Source: Syncephalis plumigaleata (taxonomy: Eukaryota; Zoopagomycota; Zoopagomycetes; Zoopagales; Piptocephalidaceae). Taken from it: DNA of 64,000 nt. Below the pieces are notes generated by a model. The model was not told where the DNA came from and ran no database searches. It saw only the letters and a list, made by a program, of their open reading frames with translations. The position numbers and the translations under genes are program-made. The stretch lies in contig JAIXMF010000025.1 in NCBI GenBank assembly GCA_025201365.1, forward strand, positions 51,876-115,875, written 5' to 3'. This document shows, in pieces, positions 49,303-62,043 of the stretch (position 1 is its first letter; each line of letters begins with the position of its first letter).

Positions 49303-52300
49303 ATGGATAATCGTTCTCGTCGTAGTAAATCCTCTAAGCAGAATGATCGTTTCGCTCAATTACGAGAACTGAAACGAACTGGCCGTACGGGTCTGACCAC
49401 CTATGAGGTAAAGGATGAGGCGATATTCGACGAAGTAGACGAGAAGGAATACCAGGAAATGTTTAAACAGCGTGTTATGGAGGACGACTTTGTCGAGGAC
49501 GACGATGGTCATGGCTATGTCGACTATGGACTTGATGCGTGGGAGGACTCGGATCCTGCTGGTAGTTACGACGACGACGACGAGGAAGGAGCCTCTGGCG
49601 CGGATAGCAAGGAGAAGCGTAAAGCGGATAAGCGTAAGAAGAAGGCGGTCGACAAGCAAACTCGCGACACTGTACCTGTCAAGGCGGAACATCAGATTGG
49701 CGCGTTTTTCCAACGAGGACGCACTGATGGCCATAAAAAGGTAGTGTATCAGTTGCCGAGTAGCGTAGCAGAAGCAATAATAAGCCGATCTAATACAATA
49801 TATGCAGGTCACTACCGATGCACAGGATGATGCATTCATGTCGAATTTACTTGGTGATCTCGACCAGGCTATCAAGTCGGAATCTACGATAGATACGAAT
49901 AGTCAAATGTCTGGTCAATCCATAGCAGCTACTCATAATGTCGCATCGATATATCGTTCTAAGCCAGCCAGTAGATTAGCAAACTCGAATGTAAAGTCAA
50001 AGATGGAGCTGTTGGCACCTATTACACTACCTGACGATCCCATGTCATCTGATTATACGACGAGCATAGAAGCACCGGTAAGCTGACAGCAGCTCAATTG
50101 GCCGTATCTAACATATACATATATACATATATATAATAGAAGATGTCGCCGATAGATATGAAGCCATCATTGAATACTGCAAGCATGTCCGCAACATCTG
50201 AACCGGTGGCAGTCAAGACAGAAGAGACGATTGCAGAAGACTTTGACAAATTAATCAATGATGTCGACTGGGCTGACATGGATATGGACATTGACATGGA
50301 CGTTGACACGGATGCGGATAATGACAATAAGCCAGCAGAGACTAAGGCGCAACCAACTATATTTGCTAATGTGGATAAGAATGCCGATTGTACAGATTGG
50401 ACAGCTGTTCCTATCCAGTCCTCGGCAGTACCAGCGCCAGATATTCTGACTGATACTGCTACTACAACATCGTCATCATCGTCATTTACTCAGAGTAGTC
50501 AGAGTAGTCAATGGAGTCAGGATACTTCGATACTGGAATCAGATGGCACATTACGTATGTACTGGTTTGATGCCTATGAAAAGAATGGAACGGTATATGT
50601 ATTTGGTAAAGTAAGTATATATTCATCATAATTGAAACCAATTAATAATCTTATAAACAATGTATATATATAGATCTATCATCGAGCATTGAGTCGATTT
50701 GTTAGCTGTTGTCTTACGGTGGCCAATATCGAGCGTAATGTCTATTTCCTCAAACGAGACACCGTACTCGATCAAGGTAAGCGAGTAGAATAGTGTATGG
50801 TACATATTGACTAGCAAACACTAACGATGCCACGCAATAGATGATCAGAGCGTGACGTTCGATGCATTGTATGAAGAAGTCGGACAAGTGTGTCAGCAGC
50901 ATCGTATTTCACGCTGGGCAGGCAAGGAAGTAATGCGTAAATACGCGTTTGAACTACGAGATATACCGGCCGAATCCACTTATCTTAAAATGGTGTATTC
51001 CTATACAGGTAGTAACATATAGTGAACTGTTATTTGATTATCTAATGCATTGAACTGGTTATAGAATCTGCTTTACCGGCAGATCTCACGGGACGAACGT
51101 TCTCTCATGTCTTCGGTACACACACAAGTGCTATGGAGCAATTCATCATGAAGCGTAAACTAATGGGACCATCATGGCTCGTTATTAAAAATCCCAATCT
51201 ATCATCTCGTAATGTAAGTGGCTGCCAATGACAGCGATGCAATTCATTGCCGCGTATTAACATCATCCAGTTATCATGGTGCAAAGTAGAAGTATCGATT
51301 AGTGATCCGAAGCATGTTCAAGTGCTACGTGAACTGGATGCATCCGATGCCGTATTGCCACCACCGCCATTAACCATAATGAGCTTGTCGTTACGCGTTG
51401 TAATGAATCGACAGAAGCATGTTAATGAGATTGTTATGGGTAGTGCATTAGTGTATCAACAAGGTAAAACTACTATTTACTCATTCGTAGATGTATAATC
51501 TAATAAGATGAGCGTGTTCTAGTTAATATCAATGATCCTACACCGGTGGAGAAACTACCACATGAAGCGTATTCCGTAATTCGTCAACTAAATAATACGC
51601 CATTTCCTATGGGATTGAATCAGCTACTACAGAAGCATAATTTACGCACTGAATTGGCTAAAACAGAGCGTGCTTTACTAAACTATTTAATTAGTAAGCG
51701 ATGTCTATGTGTTTATTAAGAGAGAGAGCTTGTCTAACATGCACGCGTATGTGTATGTGCTTGTATTATTGCCATTTAGCAATGATCTATAAAATAGATC
51801 CCGATATCATTGTAGGGCATAATTTCCTAGGATTCGATTTGGATGTCCTACTACATCGTATGAAGGCAAATCAGATTGATACATGGTCTCGTCTAGGTCG
51901 TCTTCGCCGTACCATGTAGGATTTGTTCACTTCTTGTAGCGCGTATTAATATTAATATGAACATTATTGTTACTATTGTTATTACACTATTAGGTGGCCC
52001 AAATTACAAGCAGGTGCCGGTGGTATGGGCGAGACGACATTCGCGGAACGTGCCATAGTTAGTGGCCGTATTATTTGCGACACATATCTATCGGCTAAGG
52101 TAAGTTCATGCCATCACGATTATATGTCATATATTTACTCTTCATATATATAACCCACTAGGATTTGATTCGATCAAAGAGCTTTCGTCTCACGGAGTTG
52201 GCGTCAAGCCAGTTGAAGATTCAACGGGAAGACATTGAATTTGAGCAGATACCTAATTATTTCAAATCGGCCAATTTGCTTGTTCATCTAATCCGACATT

Positions 52301-55060
52301 GTGGATTCGACAATTACTTGGTTATTAGTCTAATGTCGAAGCTTCAAGTACTGCCGCTTACACGCCAGTTAACCTCATTGGCGGGTAATCTATGGTAAGT
52401 GTAATCGGTGCATGATGTACGAGACAATGACTAATTAGTCCATGCTAACAGGGCTCGTACCATGTCGGGTGCAAGAGCAGAGCGTAATGAATATCTACTG
52501 TTGCACGAATTTCATCAACGCAAATTTATCATACCAGATAAATGGCATGGTACAGGCAATGCTACAGCGATAGATGCTAATGATGAAGGTGAGTAGCCAT
52601 AGTAGTAATGGCAGCAATAATAATAACAATAAATATTACTGTAGGGTCGAGACCAAAGACCGAGGGCAGACGTAAACCAGCCTATGCAGGCGGTCTTGTA
52701 CTGGAGCCTAAGAAAGGATTCTACGATAAATACGTGCTTATGCTTGATTTCAACAGTCTATACCCATCGATTATTCAAGAGTTTAATATTTGCTTTACCA
52801 CCGTGGATCGACCGGTAAGTTTGCACTAATAAAAAAGAAGCTAGGCTGATGCTAATGAAACGAATGCAATCCAGCTCAATAGTGAACAAGTGCCTGAAGT
52901 ACCGGATAGCGATTTTGAGACCGGTATTCTACCTCGATTACTAGCCACACTCGTTGATAAGCGTCGACAAGTGAAGCGTCTAATGAAGGATCCCAAATGC
53001 ACTACCGTAGAATACTCGCAATACGATATTCGACAATTGGCGCTAAAGTTGACCGCCAATAGTATGTACGGTTGCTTAGGTTTTACCAATGCTAGATTCT
53101 ACGCCAAATCATTGGCCATGCTCATCACGTCAAAGGGTCGAGAAATTCTACAGAGTACAGTTGAACTGGCCGAATCCAAAGGCTTAGATGTAGGCTAGTG
53201 ATAGAGAAGTGACTAGAAGGATAGCTTACAAACACTTGTTTAACTAGGTTATATATGGTGATACCGATTCTATTATGATCTACACGAATACCGATGACTT
53301 GAATCAAGTTAAAGAGATTGGACAAAGTCTGAAACGCGATGTCAATAAGCGATACCGCTTGTTAGAGATTGAAATGGACGGCTTCTATCGTCGTATGCTA
53401 TTACTGAAGAAGAAGAAGTATGCCGCATTAATGACAGAGGAGAAGAATGGCAGTCTAGTAACAACCATGGAGACGAAAGGTCTAGATCTCGTGCGACGTG
53501 ATTGGTGCGAGTTATCTCATGATGTATCCGAGTAAGTATGCTATCTAACAGTTGTGATCAAGCTATAACCATTTGTGCCTAGTTATGTATTGAAGCAGAT
53601 TCTATCGGGTGATGGACGAGAAGAGATTCTCGATCGTATACATCAGTATTTAATGACGGTTGGACGTGAGACACGAGGCGATCTAGTACCCATTGATAAA
53701 TTTGTTATTAACAAGGTAATTTATTGTATATGAGTATATGAATATGTATAGGATAAATAGTTAACATTGCAGTATTCTGTATTAGGGATTGACCAAGCAT
53801 CCTAATGAATACGCTGATGCCAAGAGTCAACCGCATGTTCAAGTAGCAAAGCGAATGATCCTCAAAGGTATTAGTGTTCGTACAGGCGACACAGTGCCAT
53901 TCGTTATTTGTCAACAATCGGCCGTGACCTCGGAGGCACAACCAGCAACTGGATCGTACGCAGAACGAGCACATCATCCCGATGATCTACGACGACCAGG
54001 ATCCAATCTTACTATTGGCAAGTAGATGCTGGATTACCCTACAATATAGGATAGCTAATAAGCGTTGTATAGACTTTGAATGGTATCTGGGACAGCAGGT
54101 GCATCCACCTGTAGCACGTCTTTGCGCACCCATCGAAGGTACTGATGCTGGTCGATTGGCCGATTGTCTAGGTAAATAAATACACTGCAGATGGTATCGT
54201 GTACTAGCTACTAATACTATGCTGATCTTGATTGTATAGGATTGGATGCGAACAAGTATAGATCAACGACAATGGAAACTACGCAGGCTAGAGAGTTTGT
54301 TACACTGGATTCGCAAATTACCGATGAAGAGCGATTCCATAGCGTGGACAAGTTCTTTGTTCGTTGTCCATTCTGTCAAAAGAGCAATATATTCCATGGT
54401 GTAGCGCTGAACAAGGTACGTATCATTATTATCAAGTACATGTATATCATAGCATCTAATGGTGTATACATATATTAGACGACGCCCGAATACACTGGAT
54501 TGCAATGTCCCAATAACGCATGTCAGGCTATCTTGCCTGTAGGTTCCATTGGATTCCAGTTGAATAGCACGCTACAAAAGCACATCCGCAAGTATCAGGA
54601 AGGCTGGCTTCTATGTGACGATCCTTCCTGTCAAACGCGTACTCGAATGCTTTCAGTACGTGGTCGTCGATGTGGACAAGCAGGCTGTCGTGGCATGTTA
54701 CGCTTAGAGGTAGGTGGATTAGTTTGCACTTGTTATCATGGGATATTTACAATGTTCATACCTTTAGTACTCGGATACCAGTCTGTATAATCAGCTCTTG
54801 TATCTTAGTCGTCTGTTCGACTATGAACGTGCTCGTGGACACTCTACAAACGACGAAGCTATACAAGGTAATGTAAACGACTTTTATGACCTCAATAGCA
54901 TCTAACATCACATGAAACAGCCCAATTAATGAGTATAACTATCGATGAACGCAAGGCACTCGCTCAACTTGGCGGCATTGTTAATCGATACTTGGAGCGT
55001 AACGCTCGTCGCTACGTTGATCTGGGCGCTCTACTTTCGTTTTGTCGCTTAGCCATTTGA
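49303..55060 (+). CDS. POL1: DNA polymerase alpha catalytic subunit
   Basis: The catalytic subunit of the replicative primase-polymerase. About 22 exons with 50-75-nt introns give roughly 1,480 residues, the family length, with no frame break. The N-terminus has the acidic block [20 protein letters not shown] followed by a basic disordered region. The degenerate exonuclease domain has [19 protein letters not shown]. Family-B motifs are all present: region [18 protein letters not shown], region [23 protein letters not shown] and region [15 protein letters not shown], plus [11 protein letters not shown] and [10 protein letters not shown]. The C-terminal domain has two Cys clusters ([10 protein letters not shown] with CPNNACQ, and [13 protein letters not shown] with CGQAGC) for Zn and B-subunit binding. 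One intron (54018-54072) is of GC-AG type. Confidence 0.95.
54018..54072 (+). other. GC-AG intron in POL1
   Basis: The donor is GCAAGTAG, the classical GC-AG donor consensus, and the acceptor is TTGTATAG. Splicing here joins SNLTI to [18 protein letters not shown] exactly as in the conserved Pol alpha alignment. Using the GT four bases further downstream would put a stop in frame. Confidence 0.75.
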
Positions 55061-55294
55061 TAATGTAAAAGGACATTTGGGTGTAAATGAATAAATGAAT
55101 AAATGAATAAAAACTGTTAGAAGTGATTACTAGTTTTAATGATTCCGTATTTGCTCATTAATGGTTCCCCTTTTTTTATCACCTTTCGTTGAAGTATTTT
55201 TACACACTTGCCATTTCCTCATTTTACGTAGAAATGCTTTGCACACCATTTACACACAAACTACGTAGAATCGAAATGCACATAGCTAGCCATA

Positions 55295-55350
55295 ACATCA
55301 CGTGATGGTATAAACAACACACACCAATCAACACTAGTTATTTCACGTGA
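55295..55350. promoter_or_regulatory. E-box pair upstream of histone H4 copy 2
   Basis: ACATCACGTGATG at 55295-55307 repeats the palindrome of the H4/H3 promoter, and a second TCACGTGA lies at 55343-55350. A TATAAAG box follows at 55378-55384, 131 bp before the start codon. This region lies outside the duplicated arm, so the promoter motif was not simply copied with the gene. Confidence 0.5.
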
Positions 55351-55502
55351 TTAATTATTTGGATTTTCCTCTGATCCTATAAAGGGGCGCTCCCCACCCT
55401 CCACCGTCAAGGCGATCATTTTTCGGATCGTTTGATTTCTACTACCTGCTGCCTTTGTCGTTTACTCTCAGCTTTAACCCACTTTATTCTTGCTTATCAT
55501 AA

Positions 55503-55919
<417 letters not shown>

Positions 55920-56294
55920 ACCATTCGTTTGCACTCTCGCCAGCGCCTACGCACGCACGCACGCACGCGCACTCTCATTCTCTCGTGTTGTTATTGGTAT
56001 TTGTTCCACGTCTCACCACTGATGATGACGACGACGACGAATACTTTTCCACTTTGGCATTATTTTTTGCTTAGCTCGCTCTTCTGTATAGTACAGCAAT
56101 TAAACTATATCCGTTTGCGGAAACGGTTTCATATAAACGTATCATCATTATCATTATCATTATCATCATTAACAGCATCAATGTTCTAGTTTTGTATCAT
56201 ATTCTCTATCATCTCATCTAACGTCATGTCATGTCATTCGTCTAATTGATTTATTATACGTTGTGTGTTTACCGCCCTCTCGCCTTCCCTAATA

Positions 56295-58431
56295 ATGTCG
56301 TCCGTATCGCGTGAGCTGGCCCTAGAAGCTACAGTTGCCTTTCGTGAGCGTGAATACGAGCAGGCAATCGTGGCACTTACCGAACTAGACAAGCTGCTTG
56401 ACGGTGGCAACGAACTGGTCAAGCGTAATCTCGTAGTTGCGCAATGGTATGCAACCCAACAGAAATACGCCGCCTCCTTTGAACAGTGGCTTGACCTGCA
56501 CGAAGCAATTCCTGACGGGAAGCGCAGCACTGATTCCACGTTTATCGCTCAGTTCAATCGCGCGCTCTATTGTTTCTACGCTAATCGGCCTCAGAAAGCG
56601 CTGACCATACTGCAAGCGGTATGCTTTAACGAGCGTAAGGCTGAATCACGGTTGGAGGTGTCGCTCGTACTGCTGGCGCTTGATTTGTTCCTCGGCGAAC
56701 GCAACATACGATGCGCTATCGAGTATTTCGGGAAACTAGCGCCCGACTCAGTGGATAAGCACGCAACGCCAGACAAGCCAGGCTACTTTGACATTGTTTA
56801 TCGCTTATACGAGGCGCGTGTCCAGCTGGCATCCGGTAGGAAATGGGATGCCGTAGGCAATCTACTGCAGTTGAACATTCCCGAGGAGTCGCACGAAGAT
56901 ACGCGTCGTCCGCTTTACGTGGCTCATTGGCATTTACGTTCGCAGTTGGCCCTCGCGTGCTATCAGACGGATACGCCGTATGACCTGGTGAACTGGACCG
57001 TGGACACGGCAGACACTCGAGCGATTGATCAGAATGCACGCGGATGCATCTACTTGCAACAGGGTAAATGGGGACTTGCGGCGTACGCCTTTAATGAAGC
57101 AACAGCACTCTTGGATAGAGAAGAGAAACAGCGGACGCGTGGTCAATGTAAGTAGCAACTATTGACGCATGTGTGCATGTTTATTTACTAATTTACTATA
57201 AACTAACGGCATGCTAGTCTATCGTATGCAACATGGCTGCTGTTCAATACGCGAGGCATTGTTTATCAATCGATGTCTAGTTCAACTGGTCACGGGCCAG
57301 CTGATCGCCACCATTAATCAAGTAGAAGAGTTTTTAGTTAGACAACTGGATAAACAGCAATACACGTCGTCCATCTACTGGCTACTTCTAGGCGAGGCTA
57401 TTATTTATTTATACGTTGATGAATTAGTAAGTAGTAGCAGTAGAAGAAGAATAATGAATGCATGGATAGCTCATGTAAAAGCTATAGGATAGACATCAGT
57501 ACCAATTGAGATCACACTCACGAATATCCGATGTACATCTTAGAATGATTGATGCATTAGAACAGCTACTAAATATAACGTAAGTAGAGCAGACAATCGA
57601 CTGCTGCTTGCTAATGATTGGCAACAGAATTAGTCGCGACACAGCCTATTCATTGGAGTATGCGGCGGCATGTTTCCGCCAGTATTTGGTGATGCTACTC
57701 GATGAGTCCACGGTGGACGTGCAATCGAAAGACATTAATGAGCTGGTGAACGGACTCGGTGGACTACCCACCACGTATCGTCTACCGTATGCCTATGGCC
57801 TAGTGGCATGGCCTGGTGCGAGTTACAGCGACAGGAATACGCCACGACCAAGCTACTATTACGCCAGTTCATTGACATTGACACAGCATGGCTTACGGGA
57901 GACGACCAGGAGGAGGAGGAAGCCAAGATAGCGGCACAGCGTATCAAGTAAGACGTCTACTCGCGTGTCATCACACAATCGTCTAGCAGCGTGTATTGAC
58001 GCTCTGTTTATAGATTCTATCGGATATTTACATTGCTGTGCTGTTTCTGCAGAACAATCGTCACAATGACGCGCTAACCATACTCAACAACCCAGCGATA
58101 TTCCCGTCATCGATGCAACAGGCAGCCACCAATGCAGCTGCAACGGCAATACGGCCACGGAAACATGCATACGAATTGGACATGCTCACCGTGGCAACTG
58201 GTCCACGCAGCTACGCTGTAAGCGACAACACTCGCGGTGATGTCCACGGTGCTTCATCAACTATGCTCCAGTTATAGCATTGACGATCACCGCTACAGAG
58301 ACATGCTTCGCAATATAACGACTAGCTATTTGGAATTGGATCAGCGTCGAATAGCAATTGATGCTCGTCCCAGTGGCGTGCAAGGTGTAGACGAACGACT
58401 ACGACGTATGATCGACAACATGGATAAATAG
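56295..58431 (+). pseudogene. CNOT10-like, copy 2, disrupted in the 3' half
   Basis: This is the inverted copy of the gene at 42434-44574. Exon 1 (56295-57147) is open and differs from copy 1 at only a few residues; exons 2 and 3 are also intact. Compared with copy 1, single bases are missing at about 57810 (ATGGCCTGG for ATGGACCTGG), 58015 (AGATTCTAT for AGATTTCTAT), 58190 (ACCGTGGC for ACCGATGGC) and 58230 (ACAACTCG for ACAGCTCG-type). Together they scramble exons 4 and 5, which encode the last 40% of the protein. It is either a young pseudogene freed by redundancy or an intact gene with consensus errors. The first 1.1 kb could still produce a truncated protein. Confidence 0.8.
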
Positions 58432-58957
58432 CAGCTGTGGCAGCAGATCTACGCCAGCCATCTCATTCCCTTCATACTCATTTGTGTTTATTATAAACCT
58501 TATAGATTGCAATGTTCACCGGCAAGTCATTAATGTGTACAGGCTTGTTTATTATAATGTATCGTGCAGTTGAATAGCACGACGAGTGCACGGCTATGTA
58601 ATAGATGAGAGATAGATAGAGAACCAACTCATGATGTTCAATTGTCTCGATAGCGTAATAACAACTAGGCAACAAGCTGTAATGCACACTCGATAAACAT
58701 GTAAACAACTAGGCAACAAGCTGTAATGCTACTGACCACGTACAAGCTATGCTCTACTAGTCGTTGTCAATATCATAAAGTATTTAATACGAAATAAACC
58801 TGACTGACTTGTTGTTGCCTATATCAGGCACTCTTCATGATGATCCATGTCGCATATGCTAATAACTAATCGCACTACACATCTACGCTTGCGTGTACTA
58901 GCCATAGCAGTGCATCAATGGATTATGATGATGATCTACGTGGTGCGTTACTTTTAC

Positions 58958-59425
58958 CGTAAGACTTTGATGTTACAATATACAAGTTCAATTTATTTTA
59001 CGTATCAGCTAGTAACATCCAATACCAAGTACTAAAACTCTTTAGAATAGCAACGTGTTTATTGATTTATCAATCAATAAGGTGTTTTGGTGTACGTGTA
59101 AGGTAGTATAAACTAGATCATATATAGATGCATATAAGAATGCTTGAGAATCAGTATACCAACTCTACACCAACAGTTAGCAGCTATGTTAATGAGTGAC
59201 GCAGCAGAATTATTACTATCTAGATTATATTTGATCACTATATTATGCACGATCATTTGTATATGCATTACACTTTAGCTATAACAGGGCATTTTAAATA
59301 GTACTACGAATGGATTTCTCTTAGTAGTTGTTCGTTTATTGATCGTGTTTACGCGAAAACATCAAAGCTCAGTATCAATACTTTTAGTATATTGTATTGA
59401 GCTGATCACTTTGCTTGTACGGCAG
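58958..59425. other. Intergenic region, nothing recognised
   Basis: AT-rich DNA between the end of the inverted duplication and the kinase-like gene. No repeat or coding signal is visible. Confidence 0.5.
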
Positions 59426-60356
59426 TTAGTTCGTCGTTGGCAGTTGGCCCGGTAATGGTTGTGTGTTTTCTAACGGGTTAGTACGTGGCAAAGATGGAAG
59501 CTTAGCAATAATGCTTCTAACTCCAGCAAATGTATCTGTTACTTCAGGATAATAGATCTCGATGAACGATTTTAAAAACAATCTTCTTCTTTCAAGAAGT
59601 TCATGAATTCTCAAGGAGGAATATTTTCGATGATCGGTGATTAGTTTAAACCTCATATCCATAATATATTCCGCAGGTTCAATGTGGAGAATAGTTCCGG
59701 AAAGGACTCTTACATCTAAGCAAAAGACATTAGATAAACCGCTATGCTAAATGGCTCGTTTCTATCTTACATCCTGAGACCCAATCTGGATACCATCCTA
59801 ATTTATGAGCCATCTTATGTGCTTCTATAAGCTGCTTCAAGTAGCTCTCCCTCAATCCTGGAGTTTCATGCTTGATCGAGCGAGAAAAAATTGAATAATC
59901 TTTTTGATAGTTGATGTATTCTACCAAATAGCAGACATTATCCTTCTCTGTATAATATACTATTGGACAGCCTATAGATCTCATGGCATTCCTTTCTTCT
60001 TCCGTTCTTGGTTCGTAATCAATGCAAGTCTATTGTATAAGCGTTAGCTTGAATTACTAATAAAAAACAATGCAAGCTTACTCTGTAAAACCAGGGCAGC
60101 GCATCCTTCACATATTTGGTGCTCATTAGCGTTCTTTATCATGATTAGGGAAACATTTGGGTTTAACTGGGATCTTTCCAAAGAAAGCACTTTTGAAGAT
60201 GCCAATCTCAGGCTTGCTTTCTATTTTCTTATAACCAGTAATACTCTCCTTAGCTTTAGCTTTAGCTTTAAGCGACCCTAAGGCATGGCATACGGTAGGC
60301 ACTAACGCCACGAGTATACCAACAGTGAGCAGCGTAATCTTAGTTGGAAAGCGCAT
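59426..60356 (-). CDS. Secreted kinase-like fold protein of unknown function, one frame break
   Basis: Three exons on the minus strand (60356-60082, 60029-59771, 59714-59426) joined by GT-AG introns. A signal peptide starts the protein (MRFPTKITLLTVGILVALVP, then TVCHA). The following region has the feel of a protein-kinase N-lobe: GIFKSAFFGKIPV, then KCFPNHDKER, YVKDALPWFY, GCPIVYYTEKDN and a hinge-like VCYLVEYINY. This is followed by an alpha-E-like YLKQLIEAHKMAHKLGW and the C-lobe-like LSGTILHIEPAEYIMDM. No HRD or DFG motif is visible, so catalysis is doubtful. One base appears lost near 60127, where the frame stops right after HDKER and resumes one frame over. Kinase-fold similarity is inferred from pattern only. 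Confidence 0.55.
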
Positions 60357-62043
60357 AATGATTGTCTAGATATAAGGATGATGTTTCACGTAAATGTATA
60401 CTCGTTAAGAATTTGTACTAGTGTCTAAAAGGAAGCGTAAAAAGAAGGAAACGACAAAATGCGCAGTTTTTTAATTCTGTAAAAAATATATAGTGAGGGG
60501 TTAGGAGGCTGTTTGAAAAAATTGAAAGACAGAACACCCGATCGCCTTATATAGAAGTTAATTACTAGATTTGTATAGGAGAAGCACGATGGCATTAAGC
60601 TACTTTGCATATGTTTTTATTGTATTTAGGAAATAATCGGATAATATTGCCATTGAACTTGTATGGCTCATGTGATAAACGAACAAAGTAGCTATACTAT
60701 TTGAATATAGTGGAATATACGAAAGAACTTATTAGAACATGATTGCTGATAAATAGTGATTCAATAGTATCGCGTGAACAAAGGAACATTGAAAATGGAT
60801 AATACTGAAGAAAGTAACTTGAAATAGAATAGCAGCGTAATTATGGTATGATAATAAATGACAGTACAAAGTGAAGGGAGGACACGGAAATAAAGCATGT
60901 TCAATAGAGTGTAGAGCATACAATGATATGTATGAAGTTGACATGGTGTTTATTGCTGAATGAGAATAGAACAGAGGACAAGTAGTATGGATAGCAGTAG
61001 GAGTGAATGAGCGAATGAGCACATATGTTATAGAATACAAACAAATAAACAAATAAACAGAGTTGCAAACAAAAAAGAGGAGCAGTAGCAGCAGCTAGTG
61101 AATAGAGTAAGACCGCGTATACACCACTTACCTGTAGATTACAAATAATCAATAGAGATACGAGTGTATGAATAGAGTAGTGACGAGTAAGCGAACGAGC
61201 TATCAGTACAAGCAACAAGCAGTGCTGTCAACAAACTATTGAGAAGCAGTGTTGCTGTGAGTGATATAACCAAACAATATGCTTTAGCAAGTGGTATACT
61301 ACCGGGAGAAGCTATAGCAGTATATTCCTGGTCGACTAACCTGCATGTACGCATATAAAGCTACTCCTAGTAGTCAATACAGACTAATAACAATACGCAT
61401 ACAGGCCGGTAAGCAAACAGTGTGAGTATTCCATGGGAGCATACAGTGGTAGAATACGGGTAATGGTACGGATCTGACGAGAGTGCAGTATCGTAGTTTG
61501 ATAAATAAGGGAGAGGGTCAACAAGTAGCAGTAGTATCGTGCACAGGTACAAGCACCAGAATAGAATACAAATAAACAGTGTAGCTTATCGTGTACGAGT
61601 GCTATAGAGTGGAGGACAAACACAGTGGAATAAAGTGCATATAAAGTGTAATTGCAGTGGCTGTCCGTAGATAAGCACCACAAGCTGCAAAGAAGTAAAG
61701 GCAATAGAGAAACGAATAGAACGCGTAACGTATGACGTGGCGTTGACTTATTGCTAGAGCAGCAGCAGCAACAATAGGAATAGGAATATATGAATAGTGA
61801 AGGTGACCGAGAAAACAAACGAGTAATGAGAAGAGGAGTACAGCTATGGGAGTGTATTCAGGAAAGAGACGTGTAGTGTTAGCGTAGCGAGGAGCAGTGA
61901 GAGTGGCTAACGGGAAAGACGGGTAGAGGTGGAAGAGTAAGCAAAAGAATCAAGGGAAGCAGGAATGATGATGGCAGATCAATAGTGAGAGGAATAAAGA
62001 AGTAACGCGTAAACAAAGCAGTGCGTTCACAAGTGCACTAGTG
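60357..62043. other. Purine-rich non-coding region flanking the satellite
   Basis: No gene is supported. The plus strand is AG-rich with recurrent GAATAGAGT, AATAAACAAATAAACA and GTAGCAG words, so minus-strand frames are Leu/Ser/Tyr-rich. The composition resembles 16.4-17.2 kb, where a satellite relic sits. Confidence 0.5.
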
